Of a DNA stretch of 16,659 nt, positions 1-7,067 are shown piece after piece. Source of the stretch: JAEXNA01 sp050486105 (GTDB taxonomy: Bacteria > Vulcanimicrobiota > Xenobia > Xenobiales > JADMJV01); NCBI GenBank assembly GCA_050486105.1, contig JBJHCR010000120.1:1-16659 (forward strand), in the 5' to 3' direction. The notes beneath the pieces are model-generated. The model was not told the DNA's origin. It ran no database searches and worked only from the letters and a program-made list of their open reading frames with translations. How positions within the stretch are numbered: position 1 is the stretch's first letter; each line of letters begins with the position of its first letter. The translations under genes and the position numbers were made by a program.

Positions 1-1541
1 CACCTTTGACTGCCAATCTGTTCATCGCTACCTCCTTATCATCTGACAATGCTAAGGCATCAGATCTCGGGCGGTCTAGGCAGCGAAACAGCGCTTACGA
101 ATTAGAGTATGGGGTGTCTGGCGAGCGGTATCAAGAAGCCGAGCTGTCCCTGGAACTCCCGCGAGGCCTGGCTCCCGGCATTTGCTTACACTGGTATCAG
201 AAAGATGGCTACCAGAAAATCGGAAAAGTTGCGCTAGGTAAGGTGTCCAATGCTTCAGGCTTTCTCTTGGCGGACGACATGGGTTTGGGAAAGACGCTGC
301 AGGTGCTAACAGTGCTTGCACGCCTAGCCGAAGAAGAGCGCAAGGGTCCACATCTAATCGTTGCTAAACCTAGCCTGCTAGAGAACTGGACCCGTGAAAT
401 GCAACGGTTCTTTCCAGGTGTCTATTCCTGGCCCGTTCAGGTGAACCGGAACGTTTCGCTTCAGCAACTCAAACAATCCCAGGTCGTTCTATCCTCCTAC
501 GATCAGCTTAGACTACGACAATTGGACTTGGCTCGTGTCAACTGGGACGCCGTCGTTCTAGATGAAGCGCAGAAAATTAAGGATCCTTCGACTCAGATCA
601 CGCGCGCGGCGTGGGCGCTCCCAGCTCGCACTCGCATCGCCATGACCGGAACTCCCATTGAGAATAGCCTCACCGATCTCTGGTCCATCTCAAATTTCTT
701 CCAGCCAGGTTTGTTGGATTCGCTTGCAAAGTTCCGACAGGCTCATCAAGCTGGGTCTGGTCAAGCAACAAATTTAGAAAAGTTGCGGAAAACATTGGAG
801 CCACTTTTCCTTAGGCGAACAAAGGCCGAGGTAGCCAAGGAGTTGCCTTCCCTTAAAGTCGTGCGGTACGAGATCGAAATGGGCAATCGACAGCGAGAGC
901 TTTATGAGAGGGAGATGCAGTCACGGAGATCCGGCTCGCGTAGCGCGCTAGAAACAGTCAATCGACTCTTGCAGCTCTGTACTCATGCTAGCCTGATCGA
1001 CTATTCCGAACTTTGGCCGTGCGGCGAGGATCAGTGTCCCAAACTCTTTAAGACCTTCGAAATCCTCAAGAACGTACGACAAGCCGGAGAGAAAGCTTTG
1101 GTCTTCACCAAGTTTATTAAGGCCCAGCACACCATCCAGCAAGCCATTCAAGAGAGGTTTGGCATCTCGGCGCCGATAATCAATGGCAGCACCCAGGCAC
1201 GACAATCGATCATCGATAGCTTTTCGGCGAATCCAGGCTTTGACGTCCTGATTCTGTCACCTGAAGCCGCGGGCGTCGGTCTCAACATAACAGCCGCCAA
1301 CCACGTTATTCATTTTACCAGATCCTGGAATCCGGCTATTGAGCGTCAGTCCACTGACCGAGCATATAGACTTGGCCAAACCAGGCCGGTGACAGTCTAC
1401 TATCCGATTATTGTGGACGAGAAACAGGGGACGATTGAAGAACGGCTGGATAAGCTGCTGGAGCGAAAGATGGAATTATTCAACGATATTTTCGTGCCCG
1501 CCCAAGAAAAGCAGATCAGGGCGGTGGAGCTGTTAGGCTAG
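1..1541 (+). CDS. SNF2-family helicase/translocase, 5' end outside window
   Basis: This is a superfamily 2 DNA translocase of the SNF2/RapA type, which uses ATP hydrolysis to move along duplex DNA and remodel protein-DNA complexes. Counting from the TTG at 6, visible motifs are Walker A DDMGLGKT (90-97), DEAQ box (186-189), TGTPIEN motif III (214-220), the FLRRTK segment (268-273), motif IV KALVFTKF (363-370), motif V AAGVGLN (421-427) and motif VI QSTDRAYRLGQ (448-458). Both RecA-like lobes are therefore complete. The frame stays open to base 1 and the TTG has no convincing ribosome-binding site, so the true start, and any N-terminal SWIM/Zn or accessory domain usual in bacterial SNF2 proteins, is probably upstream. 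The C-terminus ends about 50 residues after motif VI, which is normal. Such proteins occur as housekeeping factors and inside defence loci; nothing downstream here decides between these. Confidence 0.93.
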   Translation, partial: PLTANLFIATSLSSDNAKASDLGRSRQRNSAYELEYGVSGERYQEAELSLELPRGLAPGICLHWYQKDGYQKIGKVALGKVSNASGFLLADDMGLGKTLQVLTVLARLAEEERKGPHLIVAKPSLLENWTREMQRFFPGVYSWPVQVNRNVSLQQLKQSQVVLSSYDQLRLRQLDLARVNWDAVVLDEAQKIKDPSTQITRAAWALPARTRIAMTGTPIENSLTDLWSISNFFQPGLLDSLAKFRQAHQAGSGQATNLEKLRKTLEPLFLRRTKAEVAKELPSLKVVRYEIEMGNRQRELYEREMQSRRSGSRSALETVNRLLQLCTHASLIDYSELWPCGEDQCPKLFKTFEILKNVRQAGEKALVFTKFIKAQHTIQQAIQERFGISAPIINGSTQARQSIIDSFSANPGFDVLILSPEAAGVGLNITAANHVIHFTRSWNPAIERQSTDRAYRLGQTRPVTVYYPIIVDEKQGTIEERLDKLLERKMELFNDIFVPAQEKQIRAVELLG

Positions 1542-2005
1542 TAATAGACACATTTTTCATTGGGTGAGTGATGCGAATCTAGACTGCATAAGGATTTCTG
1601 TCCCCCCCCAATTTGTGCTCCAAAATGTGTGTCAACTCCGCCAAAAATCACGACAACAGAGAACACTCAAGGCAAGAACAAAATCTCCACAAACCCCGTA
1701 AAACCTAACTCCGAGCCATTTCCCTACATCCGGCTTCAACAGCCCACAAACCCCGGAAAGTCATGGCGAAGGAGTGGTTCAAAGTTGAGGTGGGATTGAT
1801 CTCCAATGTGGACTGGATTGAGTATGGTGGCCAAATTCCCCCAAGGGAGCACCCCTGATGACTCGGTTTCTGCAGAATAGGATTTTTCGTGTGTGACTGG
1901 TTTGAACTGGGTTGCTTTGGATTGATTAAGTGTCGACTCGTTGGCACACTGAGACCAAGGTACACAATGGGAAGATTTAGGTGGCCGATCGCGAAACCCA
2001 CAGGT
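1542..2005. other. 464-bp intergenic stretch with a degenerate inverted repeat
   Basis: No reading frame here looks like a protein. An imperfect inverted repeat pairs 1547-1556 (GACACATTTT) with 1622-1633 (AAAATGTGTGTC), and internally ATTGGG (1559-1564) with CCCAAT (1607-1612). The pattern resembles terminal repeats of small transposable elements, but no transposase lies between or beside the arms, so this is at most a relic. The rest of the stretch shows nothing I can name. Confidence 0.35.
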
Positions 2006-2230
2006 ATGGAAGAGAGAATCACAGTAGACCCAAATGTTTGTGGCGGGAAACCCTGTATTCGAGGGCTGCGCATAAGGATCGTAGATATTCTCGAGTTGCT
2101 CGCCAGCGGAGCCTCCCACGAGGAGATCCTGGAAGACTATCCTTGCCTGGAGGGTCCTGATATCTACGCAGCTCTTCGATTTGCGGCGAGGCAGAGCAAC
2201 CACCCCATACTTCGTAGCGCAGCAAGTTGA
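2006..2230 (+). CDS. DUF433 antitoxin-like protein
   Basis: A 74-residue protein of the DUF433 family, small winged/helix-turn-helix proteins generally found beside DUF5615 or other PIN-like toxins and taken to be their antitoxins and autoregulators. The family signature is clear: I-T-V-D-P at 5-9, GGKPCIRGLRI at 13-23, then LLASGASHEEILEDYP at 31-46 and the helix DIYAALRFAA at 52-61. An in-frame upstream extension to 1889 exists, but the ATG at 2006 places the family N-terminus exactly where it belongs, so that start was chosen; the ribosome-binding site is weak (CAGG directly upstream). Its TGA overlaps the TTG start of the next gene by 4 bases (TTGA, 2227-2230), implying translational coupling. 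Confidence 0.88.
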   Translation: MEERITVDPNVCGGKPCIRGLRIRIVDILELLASGASHEEILEDYPCLEGPDIYAALRFAARQSNHPILRSAAS

Positions 2231-2481
2231 ATTTCCTCGTCGACGCACAGTTGCCGCCAACTCTTGCAAGATGGCTGACCGATGAAGGTCACCCAAGCAA
2301 GCACGTAAACGATCTTTCGATGGCACAGTCCAGGGACCAGGAAATCTGGGCAGAGGCGAAGCGAAACGACTGGGTGATAGTTACGAAAAATGAGGACTTC
2401 GTTGTACTTTCGAGCATCGACCCGACTTTTGACGCTGAAGTCAGCCAAAGTTCAGCGACTTGCTCGAGGGTTGCCCTGTAA
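2227..2481 (+). CDS. DUF5615 PIN-like toxin, C-terminally shortened
   Basis: An 84-residue DUF5615 (PIN/Mut7-C-like nuclease fold) protein, the expected toxin partner of the DUF433 gene it overlaps. Seen: N-terminal FLVDAQLPP with the conserved Asp6, DQEIWAEAKRNDWVIVT at 37-53, and KNEDF at 54-58, which matches the family's K-D-x-D-F acidic motif except that the first Asp is Asn55. The similarity stops near SSIDPTF (62-68). The expected final strand-helix part (W-x-R-x-G-N then a leucine-rich helix) is absent, and the other two frames downstream do not supply it, so this is a deletion rather than a simple frameshift. Family members usually have about 110-120 residues. Inference: the toxin may be inactive, with the antitoxin retained. 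Confidence 0.8.
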   Translation: MNFLVDAQLPPTLARWLTDEGHPSKHVNDLSMAQSRDQEIWAEAKRNDWVIVTKNEDFVVLSSIDPTFDAEVSQSSATCSRVAL

Positions 2482-2494
2482 AGCAAGCTGAGAG

Positions 2495-2836
2495 TCACCA
2501 TTGAAGACACGCGGTTGAGCAACCAAATGAGACTGAGCGGCCGTTGCCAATTGCCCTAATTTCTTTTAAACCGAGGAGGCTCTCAAGTTCTATTGTAAGG
2601 TTGAAGCAGAGGTCGCTGGTGACGGATTCAACCCGATAGTCGAGCCAGTCGACCTCAAGAGATGTTGGGTCTTCAAGGAGCGGAAACAGCCGGATGAACT
2701 CATCTTGGAGAGCAAATTCTAGCTTCCACCGGTTTCTCTCTCTGAGGATTGGAATCACCTGAATGAGTTCGGGGTTGTCCTGAAGTGTAGTCTGGCCGCG
2801 TACCAATCTTAAGAGATTTTTAGCGAATTCTTCCAT
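2495..2836 (-). CDS. Hypothetical protein, 113 residues
   Basis: An unrecognised small acidic protein. It begins with a charged helix (MEEFAKNLLRLVRGQ) followed by segments rich in Leu, Glu and Asp (LFPLLEDPTSLEVDWLDYRVESV), and shows no signal peptide or membrane segment. The last ~15 residues (GRSVSFGCSTACLQW) look unlike the rest and may be read-through past a lost stop, which fits the degenerate surroundings. Start chosen at the ATG at 2836; no strong ribosome-binding site. It is convergent with the shortened DUF5615 gene, 13 bp apart, and divergent from the gene at 3000. Size, acidity and company resemble immunity-type proteins, but no family motif supports that. Confidence 0.5.
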   Translation of the reverse strand: MEEFAKNLLRLVRGQTTLQDNPELIQVIPILRERNRWKLEFALQDEFIRLFPLLEDPTSLEVDWLDYRVESVTSDLCFNLTIELESLLGLKEIRAIGNGRSVSFGCSTACLQW

Positions 2837-2999
2837 TCGCCTGGTTTCATCCCAATAGCGGTCGAATCGCTTTTGGAACTTGTACTTACGGAGTTGGGCG
2901 GTGCGTCTTAAGCTAACTCGAGACTCAGAGTTGCGACGCCTGGATTCGGAAAAGGGATCATTTTTCAGTTTGGTTCGCGCCTCCTTGCCACCCGGCGCG

Positions 3000-3332
3000 A
3001 TGGGTCTTATGATGGGGTTAGATTTTCACATGTCTTATCGAAAGAATAGCAAACGAGAGAACAGTTGGAAGCGTTGGCTAAAAGAGCACCAGGCTTTCCT
3101 CACAGAGGAATGTGGGCTGCCTCTTGCCATCGTGGGCGATCGTGAAGAGTGGTTTCACTTCCTCGACCACGGGTTCTCACGATCAGTTAGCTGCCCCAGG
3201 CTCGATGACAGACAGTGGTCGCTCTGCTTAGAATTTCACAGGGAACATGAGGACTCTGAATTTGCTGGCATTAGTGAGGGGATGCTCCCAATTCTTCTCC
3301 GCGCCCGCGAAAACGAGGCTCGTGGCGTCTAA
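3000..3332 (+). CDS. Hypothetical protein, 110 residues
   Basis: An unrecognised soluble protein. The frame is open back to 2880, but the ATG at 3000 is the first ATG likely to start it; ATGs at 3009 and 3012 are alternatives. None has a good ribosome-binding site. Visible features are a basic stretch (SYRKNSKRENSWKRWLKEHQ), an aromatic middle (REEWFHFLDHGF) and an acidic, His/Glu-rich end (CLEFHREHEDSEFAGI). There is no signal peptide or membrane helix. It is the only plus-strand gene among the small minus-strand genes of the left island. Codon usage looks ordinary, but function cannot be given. Confidence 0.5.
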   Translation: MGLMMGLDFHMSYRKNSKRENSWKRWLKEHQAFLTEECGLPLAIVGDREEWFHFLDHGFSRSVSCPRLDDRQWSLCLEFHREHEDSEFAGISEGMLPILLRARENEARGV

Positions 3333-3375
3333 AATGGGGAGCCAAGTAACCTTCCAGAATTGGTGTTGCTTCTCC

Positions 3376-3723
3376 TCAGTCAGGTTCAATAAAGTCTTCC
3401 TTCCGAACTAGTTCAACTTTCTGCTGTGGATCAAAACACCACTCGAGGATCCGCCTCACGGTGCCAGGGTTCGTGTCCCCATATAGAACAGAAGGATACT
3501 TCACCCAAATCCTCTCGCTCTTCGCTCTGTCGTAATTCGGGAATTCAGGTCCTCTAATCTCCAGAGGCGTAAAACCGTCCGGCTTCGCGCACCAAGGAGT
3601 GAAAAGGTGGCGGAGTCTAATCGAGAATTTCTTGTCCGACGAGATGATGAAAAGATCCCAATCCGTAAAGTAGTATACGAAGTTGCGCTTTCCAAGGACG
3701 AATTTCCGGAGACGCTTTCTCAT
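3376..3723 (-). CDS. Hypothetical protein, 115 residues
   Basis: An unrecognised protein with alternating aromatic and basic residues in its first half (MRKRLRKFVLGKRNFVYYF, then DWDLFIISSDKKFSIRLRHLF), suggesting an alpha/beta fold with several short strands. The second half holds WVKYPSVLYGDTNPGTVRRI followed by an Asp/Glu-rich tail ending KEDFIEPD. The ATG at 3723 is preceded by TGAGGGC, a plausible ribosome-binding site though closely spaced. It lies 73 bp downstream of the Sel1-repeat gene on the same strand and may be co-transcribed with it. The size and setting would fit an immunity protein or orphan island gene; no family is recognised. Confidence 0.6.
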   Translation of the reverse strand: MRKRLRKFVLGKRNFVYYFTDWDLFIISSDKKFSIRLRHLFTPWCAKPDGFTPLEIRGPEFPNYDRAKSERIWVKYPSVLYGDTNPGTVRRILEWCFDPQQKVELVRKEDFIEPD

Positions 3724-3796
3724 GCCCTCAGGGTCACGCTCAGTGGGGCCTTAATCAGCAGCCGTGACGATTGCTGGCGTTAGATATTTTGGCATT

Positions 3797-4465
3797 CTAA
3801 GGCAACAATCGTCTTTCTTCAGCTGCTAGCATGATTTCACTTTTTCTATTCCATTCTTCGGCTTTTTCGTCGTTTACTGGAACCCCGAAGGCTCCGGAAT
3901 AATATAAAGCCAATTCTCCGGCGGCCGTTACGGCTTCGTAACTTTCGGGACCATTGGCCGCCAACTCAAGTAGGGTCAGACCTTCCTTGTGATTGGCTGG
4001 CCCGCCCTCGCCTCGGACAATCATAGAGCCCACAGTTGCCTGAGCCTCCTGATGTCCCTGACCAGCCGCTTGGTGGTACCAATACCGTGCCTTGGTAAGG
4101 TCCTTTTCGAATGGTGACTCTCCCCAAATGAAGCAAACAGCCAGGTCCCTTTGAGCGTTAACGGAGCCCAACTTAGCCGCCATCGTTAGCAACTTTCGCC
4201 CCTCTTCGGTCGCAGGACAGCCTCTGGTCATGAGCTCCGGTCGAAAGGTGGTCTGCGAGAGGTGATAGATAGCCTCTGGGTGCCCCTGAGTCGCAGCCTC
4301 TCTAAGCCATCTCTCGCAGTCATCATGCTCCAATAGTGTATCATAGAGTCGGTAACCCAATAGGAATTGGGCTTCAGAGTCACCGGCCTCGGCGGCAACT
4401 TTGATGGTTGCCCATGCCTGGGCGTCTAGCTCGAGAAGGCGTTCTCGTAGTGATTCAAATTCCAC
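3797..4465 (-). CDS. Sel1-repeat (TPR-like) protein
   Basis: A 222-residue protein of Sel1-like repeats, alpha/alpha solenoid units that serve as protein-protein interaction scaffolds. Repeats are recognisable from A-x-x-G-x-x-x-A-Q and W/Y-x-x-x-A-A-x-x-G patterns: AGDSEAQFLLGYRLY, CERWLREAATQGHPEAIYHL, LLTMAAKLGSVNAQRDLAVCF, ARYWYHQAAGQGHQEAQATVG and LLELAANGPESYEAVTAAGELAL. That is about five units filling almost the whole chain. There is no signal peptide, so it is probably cytoplasmic, unlike many exported Sel1 proteins. The gene upstream (4930-4604) is 138 bp away on the same strand and the 3723-3376 gene follows. Its partner is unknown; solenoid proteins of this kind occur as immunity or adaptor proteins in toxin loci. 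Confidence 0.82.
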   Translation of the reverse strand: MEFESLRERLLELDAQAWATIKVAAEAGDSEAQFLLGYRLYDTLLEHDDCERWLREAATQGHPEAIYHLSQTTFRPELMTRGCPATEEGRKLLTMAAKLGSVNAQRDLAVCFIWGESPFEKDLTKARYWYHQAAGQGHQEAQATVGSMIVRGEGGPANHKEGLTLLELAANGPESYEAVTAAGELALYYSGAFGVPVNDEKAEEWNRKSEIMLAAEERRLLP

Positions 4466-4603
4466 CCATTTCGTTTCTCCAAGGAGTGCAGCAGACCTGT
4501 GGCTGAGGACTGGTGGCGTTGCTGGGAGTTGTCTTCTAGGGATTGGACACTATTCCGATTCGCTCTGTTGTGAGTTGACTTTATTCAGTATCGTGTCGCT
4601 CTC

Positions 4604-4930
4604 TCAGGAGGCCTCATCGAGAATTCCCAAAAGCCGTCTAGCGAACCTTTGCAGCCTTATCCACTCGGGGAGTTTGAGAAGATCATCGACCTCATGGCTT
4701 TCCGGCGCTGTCAGGGTTTCACCAGCATCGCATAGCCGGCCGAAATAACGCGCAATTTCTTTCAGTTCTTCTTCACTAAACGCATCAAGATATGATTGCG
4801 ATTTTAGATGGAAGGGAAAAGTCTCAATCCACTCATCCGGGCACGGGTATTGTTTGAGCTGCTCGTAGCTTGCAATCATTTTGACATGCTCTACTACCCT
4901 AGGTCTGATCGAGTCCGCTTCGTTGGCCAT
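4604..4930 (-). CDS. Hypothetical protein, 108 residues
   Basis: An unrecognised, mostly helical acidic protein. It begins MANEADSIRPRVVEHVKMI; the middle (YPCPDEWIETFPFHLKSQSY) is followed by long amphipathic helices (EEELKEIARYFGRLCDAG, DDLLKLPEWIRLQRFARRLL). No membrane segment or signal peptide is visible. The ATG at 4930 has no clear ribosome-binding site. It is the first gene of the minus-strand run 4930 to 3376 and lies back-to-back with the recombinase remnant. The frame is well formed and has a coherent hydrophobic pattern, so I think it is real; the role is unknown. Confidence 0.6.
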   Translation of the reverse strand: MANEADSIRPRVVEHVKMIASYEQLKQYPCPDEWIETFPFHLKSQSYLDAFSEEELKEIARYFGRLCDAGETLTAPESHEVDDLLKLPEWIRLQRFARRLLGILDEAS

Positions 4931-5094
4931 TATTGGGATTTTGAGGAAAAGGAATATGACCCTTCAGCTAGACCACGTTCATCATACTGGCCAAGGCAAA
5001 GACCGCGTGGAGGACAGTTGGAAGGGAGACCACTCCTATCGCGAACCAAAACCCTAGGCGAAGCAGCGACTCCGACCAGTCGAGAGTCTCCCCC

Positions 5095-5271
5095 CTACGA
5101 CATTCCGCCGCATCGGCTTTGGTCAAGGACTGTGAATCTTTGAAGGTGATGAGCTCGGTGCTAGGCGATTCCAGTATACGGCTCACGGCCGACGTGTATT
5201 CCCACGTTACTGACGATATGTTGGAGGAGGCTGCTGGGAAGTTGGGGAGGCGGTTGCTTGGAGATGGCTAG
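5095..5271 (+). pseudogene. Tyrosine recombinase (phage-type integrase) C-terminal remnant
   Basis: Bases 5095-5271 translate to the end of a tyrosine site-specific recombinase: LRHSAAS (the segment after the H-x-x-R box), then SLKVMSSVLGDSSIRLTADV and YSHVTDDMLEEAAGKL. The YSHV tyrosine is the nucleophile position of the family. The domain is incomplete: the His of H-x-x-R reads Ser (SPLR), LGHSS is LGDSS, and nothing upstream in any frame gives the catalytic core or the DNA-binding N-terminus. The frame ends in TAG and a strong terminator follows 25 bp later, so this was once the true gene end. It marks an old integration event and no functional integrase remains. Confidence 0.85.
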
Positions 5272-5296
5272 CGCCTCTTTCTTCTTCTTCTCTTCA

Positions 5297-5332
5297 GGGA
5301 CTGGGCCGAAGGCCCGGTCCCTTTCTCCTTTT
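5297..5332 (+). terminator. Strong intrinsic terminator behind the recombinase remnant
   Basis: An 11-bp stem GGGACTGGGCC (5297-5307) and GGCCCGGTCCC (5311-5321) with a GAA loop; all pairs are Watson-Crick except one T-G. It is followed at once by TTTCTCCTTTT. This is a classic Rho-independent terminator for plus-strand transcription, 25 bp after the remnant's stop codon, and it separates that relic from the operon starting at 5521. Confidence 0.9.
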
Positions 5333-5368
5333 CAATCCCCCGCATTTATAAAAAGAGACTGGCTGACC

Positions 5369-5418
5369 AGCTGGCCGTCCCTCTCGATGGTTTTGCCATC
5401 GCACAGCCCCGGCCAGCT
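5369..5418 (+). other. Nested hairpins upstream of the repeat-protein operon
   Basis: An outer perfect 8-bp stem AGCTGGCC (5369-5376) / GGCCAGCT (5411-5418) encloses an inner perfect 6-bp stem CGATGG (5385-5390) / CCATCG (5396-5401) with loop TTTTG. The arms are separated by 8- and 9-base internal loops. It sits about 100 bp before the ATG at 5521 and after the terminator, so it could be a leader structure, a small RNA, or part of a recombination site beside the integrase relic. No known riboswitch is recognised. Confidence 0.4.
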
Positions 5419-5520
5419 TTCCAGCACCTCTCTCAGAGCATATTGACCAGCAATGGACCAGATTCCACTCCAAAGATGGCGGTCTTTTCAGGGCGTTCGC
5501 CTGGATGCTATGATGCTGTC

Positions 5521-6024
5521 ATGGCTATGGATTTTGATGTGGATGTGAGGCCCGTGCCGATTCTGTCTAGAGCAGAACTGCAAAAGCTCAGCTCTGCAGA
5601 GATGAGTGAGCGTAGACAAAGGTTAGGCGAATGCCTTCGGGTCGGTGAGCAGCTTCCAGAAGAAGAGGAGAGACTGCGCCAACTTGAGGGAATAGTTTTC
5701 AAAGGAACCCAAGAATGGCGTGTTGCTGAAGCAGATCTGCATCATCTTGGTGAGGTGGCTTGTCTACAGATGCGTGCGGTCCCCCACGTGAGCCGAGAAT
5801 GCCTGACTAAAATGCGCACCAGACAGCTTATCGGACGGTTGAAGGCTCTCCGGCGGTGCATCGAGGCCCTTGATTGTACCGAATTCAGTGAGGAGCACGC
5901 TCCTGAAGTGGACGGGATTCTCTTCAAGGATTCCGTGGAGTGGGAGCTGGCTTACAAAGAGCTAAAAGATATCCTTGCGACCCGCGAGCACTTGCCTCGT
6001 GGACCCAAATCTCGACTTGGGTGA
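5521..6024 (+). CDS. Two-copy repeat protein (~75-residue unit), function unknown
   Basis: A 167-residue protein from the ATG at 5521 (ATGs at 5476 and 5527 are alternatives; no strong ribosome-binding site). It is two diverged copies of one unit. Copy 1 runs from VPILSRAEL (12-20) to GIVFKGTQEW (57-66). Copy 2 runs from VPHVSRECL (87-95) to GILFKDSVEW (132-141) and ends ILATREHLPRG. Shared positions are VP-x-x-SR at the start, an Arg/Leu-rich helix with a Cys, and GI-[VL]-FK-x-x-x-EW-x-x-A at the end. The second copy resembles small hypothetical proteins ending in 'FKDTPEWRxAYxDLKxxLATREHxPRG' that I recall from several large-genome phyla (from memory, unverified). It is helical and soluble with no signal peptide. 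The next gene begins 13 bp after its stop, so the two form an operon. Confidence 0.8.
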   Translation: MAMDFDVDVRPVPILSRAELQKLSSAEMSERRQRLGECLRVGEQLPEEEERLRQLEGIVFKGTQEWRVAEADLHHLGEVACLQMRAVPHVSRECLTKMRTRQLIGRLKALRRCIEALDCTEFSEEHAPEVDGILFKDSVEWELAYKELKDILATREHLPRGPKSRLG

Positions 6025-6037
6025 AGTGTGCACAAAC

Positions 6038-7045
6038 ATGAACAAGAGACTGTCAGAACTTATACGAAAGAAGTTCCCCGTTGATACGATGGCTCCGGGG
6101 GAATACGCAGCACGCTTAGGGCACAAGAGTCTTTTTCTTGAGCAGCACTATGACCACGGCGACCAGGACATAGAGGAGTGGCTCGGCGAGGTTCTTTGCA
6201 CTCTAAGAAACCCTGAGGCGTACACGCGAGTTCGGCAGCAATTTCTTACTAACGACCAGAAAGCAGAAATCGACAGACACCTAGCTCTTGTTGGTGACAG
6301 GCTCCGTGAAGCCTATCCTGTTGAGGCCCTGACTCCGGAGGAGTACGTTGGACGTTATTCCCACGCTTCCAGCAGCTTAAGATTCCACTCGCAACTGCAC
6401 CATGGTGACCGCACTCTACAGAACTGGTTCTGTAGAGTCATTGATTTCTTGGATGACTATGACCAGGCAGACAAGCTCAGGCACATTTGTCTTAGTAGCA
6501 GTGAGTTGGCGCAAGTCGAGGAACAAATTTCTAGAACCCGCTCAGAACTTCGTCAAAGGTACCCGATCGATACGATGGAGCCGGAAGAATTTGTTTCCTG
6601 GCACTCACACGGGAACCCCTACATGGTGGGCGACGAGCGCCATTTTGACCAAGAAATTCGGGACTGGCTCAGCAAAGTCGAGCAGCTTCTCAAGAGCCCC
6701 AGGACCCGCGACGTTCTTCGTGAAAAGTTCTTGGATCCTGATGAACTTCAAGAGGTACGGCTTCACCAGACCAAATTGCGGAACGTTATTCTTGAGCAGT
6801 TTCCGATCGATACGATCACGGTGGAGGAATTTGCCGCCCGTTACGCTCACACCATATACCTACTTGGCGTGGCCTCCTTCGATCACGGAGACCAGAAGAT
6901 TACGGATTGGTTCGATGAGTTGCAGCTCATTATGGCGAATGAGACTCTTCTGAATGAGCTACGACAGAGACTGCTCTCCCCGGACGAGCTCAATAGGGTT
7001 GAGTCCGAAATTCGGGAACAGAGCGAACCGGGATATGTGCTCTGA
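6038..7045 (+). CDS. Four-copy tandem repeat protein (~80-residue unit), novel family
   Basis: A 335-residue protein that is almost entirely four tandem copies of one unit, starting at residues 13, 93, 175 and 255 (spacing 80, 82, 80). Each copy opens with [FY]P[VI][DE]T[MI] or a close variant (FPVDTM, YPVEAL, YPIDTM, FPIDTI), then PEE[YF]xxRYxH, then a [DH]HGDQxIxxW core (DHGDQDIEEW, HHGDRTLQNW, HFDQEIRDW, DHGDQKITDW), and closes with LR-x-x-x-LS-x-DEL-x-x-V and an Arg/Glu helix. The His, Asp and Trp positions are best kept. No signal peptide or membrane helix is present. The ATG at 6038 was chosen; GTG 6026 is an alternative. It is the second gene of an operon. I recognise no family. An interaction scaffold, metal-binding repeat or immunity protein are all possible. 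Confidence 0.85.
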   Translation: MNKRLSELIRKKFPVDTMAPGEYAARLGHKSLFLEQHYDHGDQDIEEWLGEVLCTLRNPEAYTRVRQQFLTNDQKAEIDRHLALVGDRLREAYPVEALTPEEYVGRYSHASSSLRFHSQLHHGDRTLQNWFCRVIDFLDDYDQADKLRHICLSSSELAQVEEQISRTRSELRQRYPIDTMEPEEFVSWHSHGNPYMVGDERHFDQEIRDWLSKVEQLLKSPRTRDVLREKFLDPDELQEVRLHQTKLRNVILEQFPIDTITVEEFAARYAHTIYLLGVASFDHGDQKITDWFDELQLIMANETLLNELRQRLLSPDELNRVESEIREQSEPGYVL

Positions 7046-7067
7046 ATGATTATCATAAAGAAGTCTG

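Noticed and set aside
1736..2326. A 196-codon minus-strand frame antisense to the DUF433 gene.
   Set aside because: The opposite strand encodes a recognisable DUF433 protein; this frame shows no domain.
4968..5186. A 72-codon minus-strand frame ending in a hydrophobic segment (LGFWFAIGVVSLPTVLHAVF).
   Set aside because: It overlaps the recombinase relic antisense, its N-terminal half is meaningless, and no start signal is present; the hydrophobic stretch may be chance or another relic.
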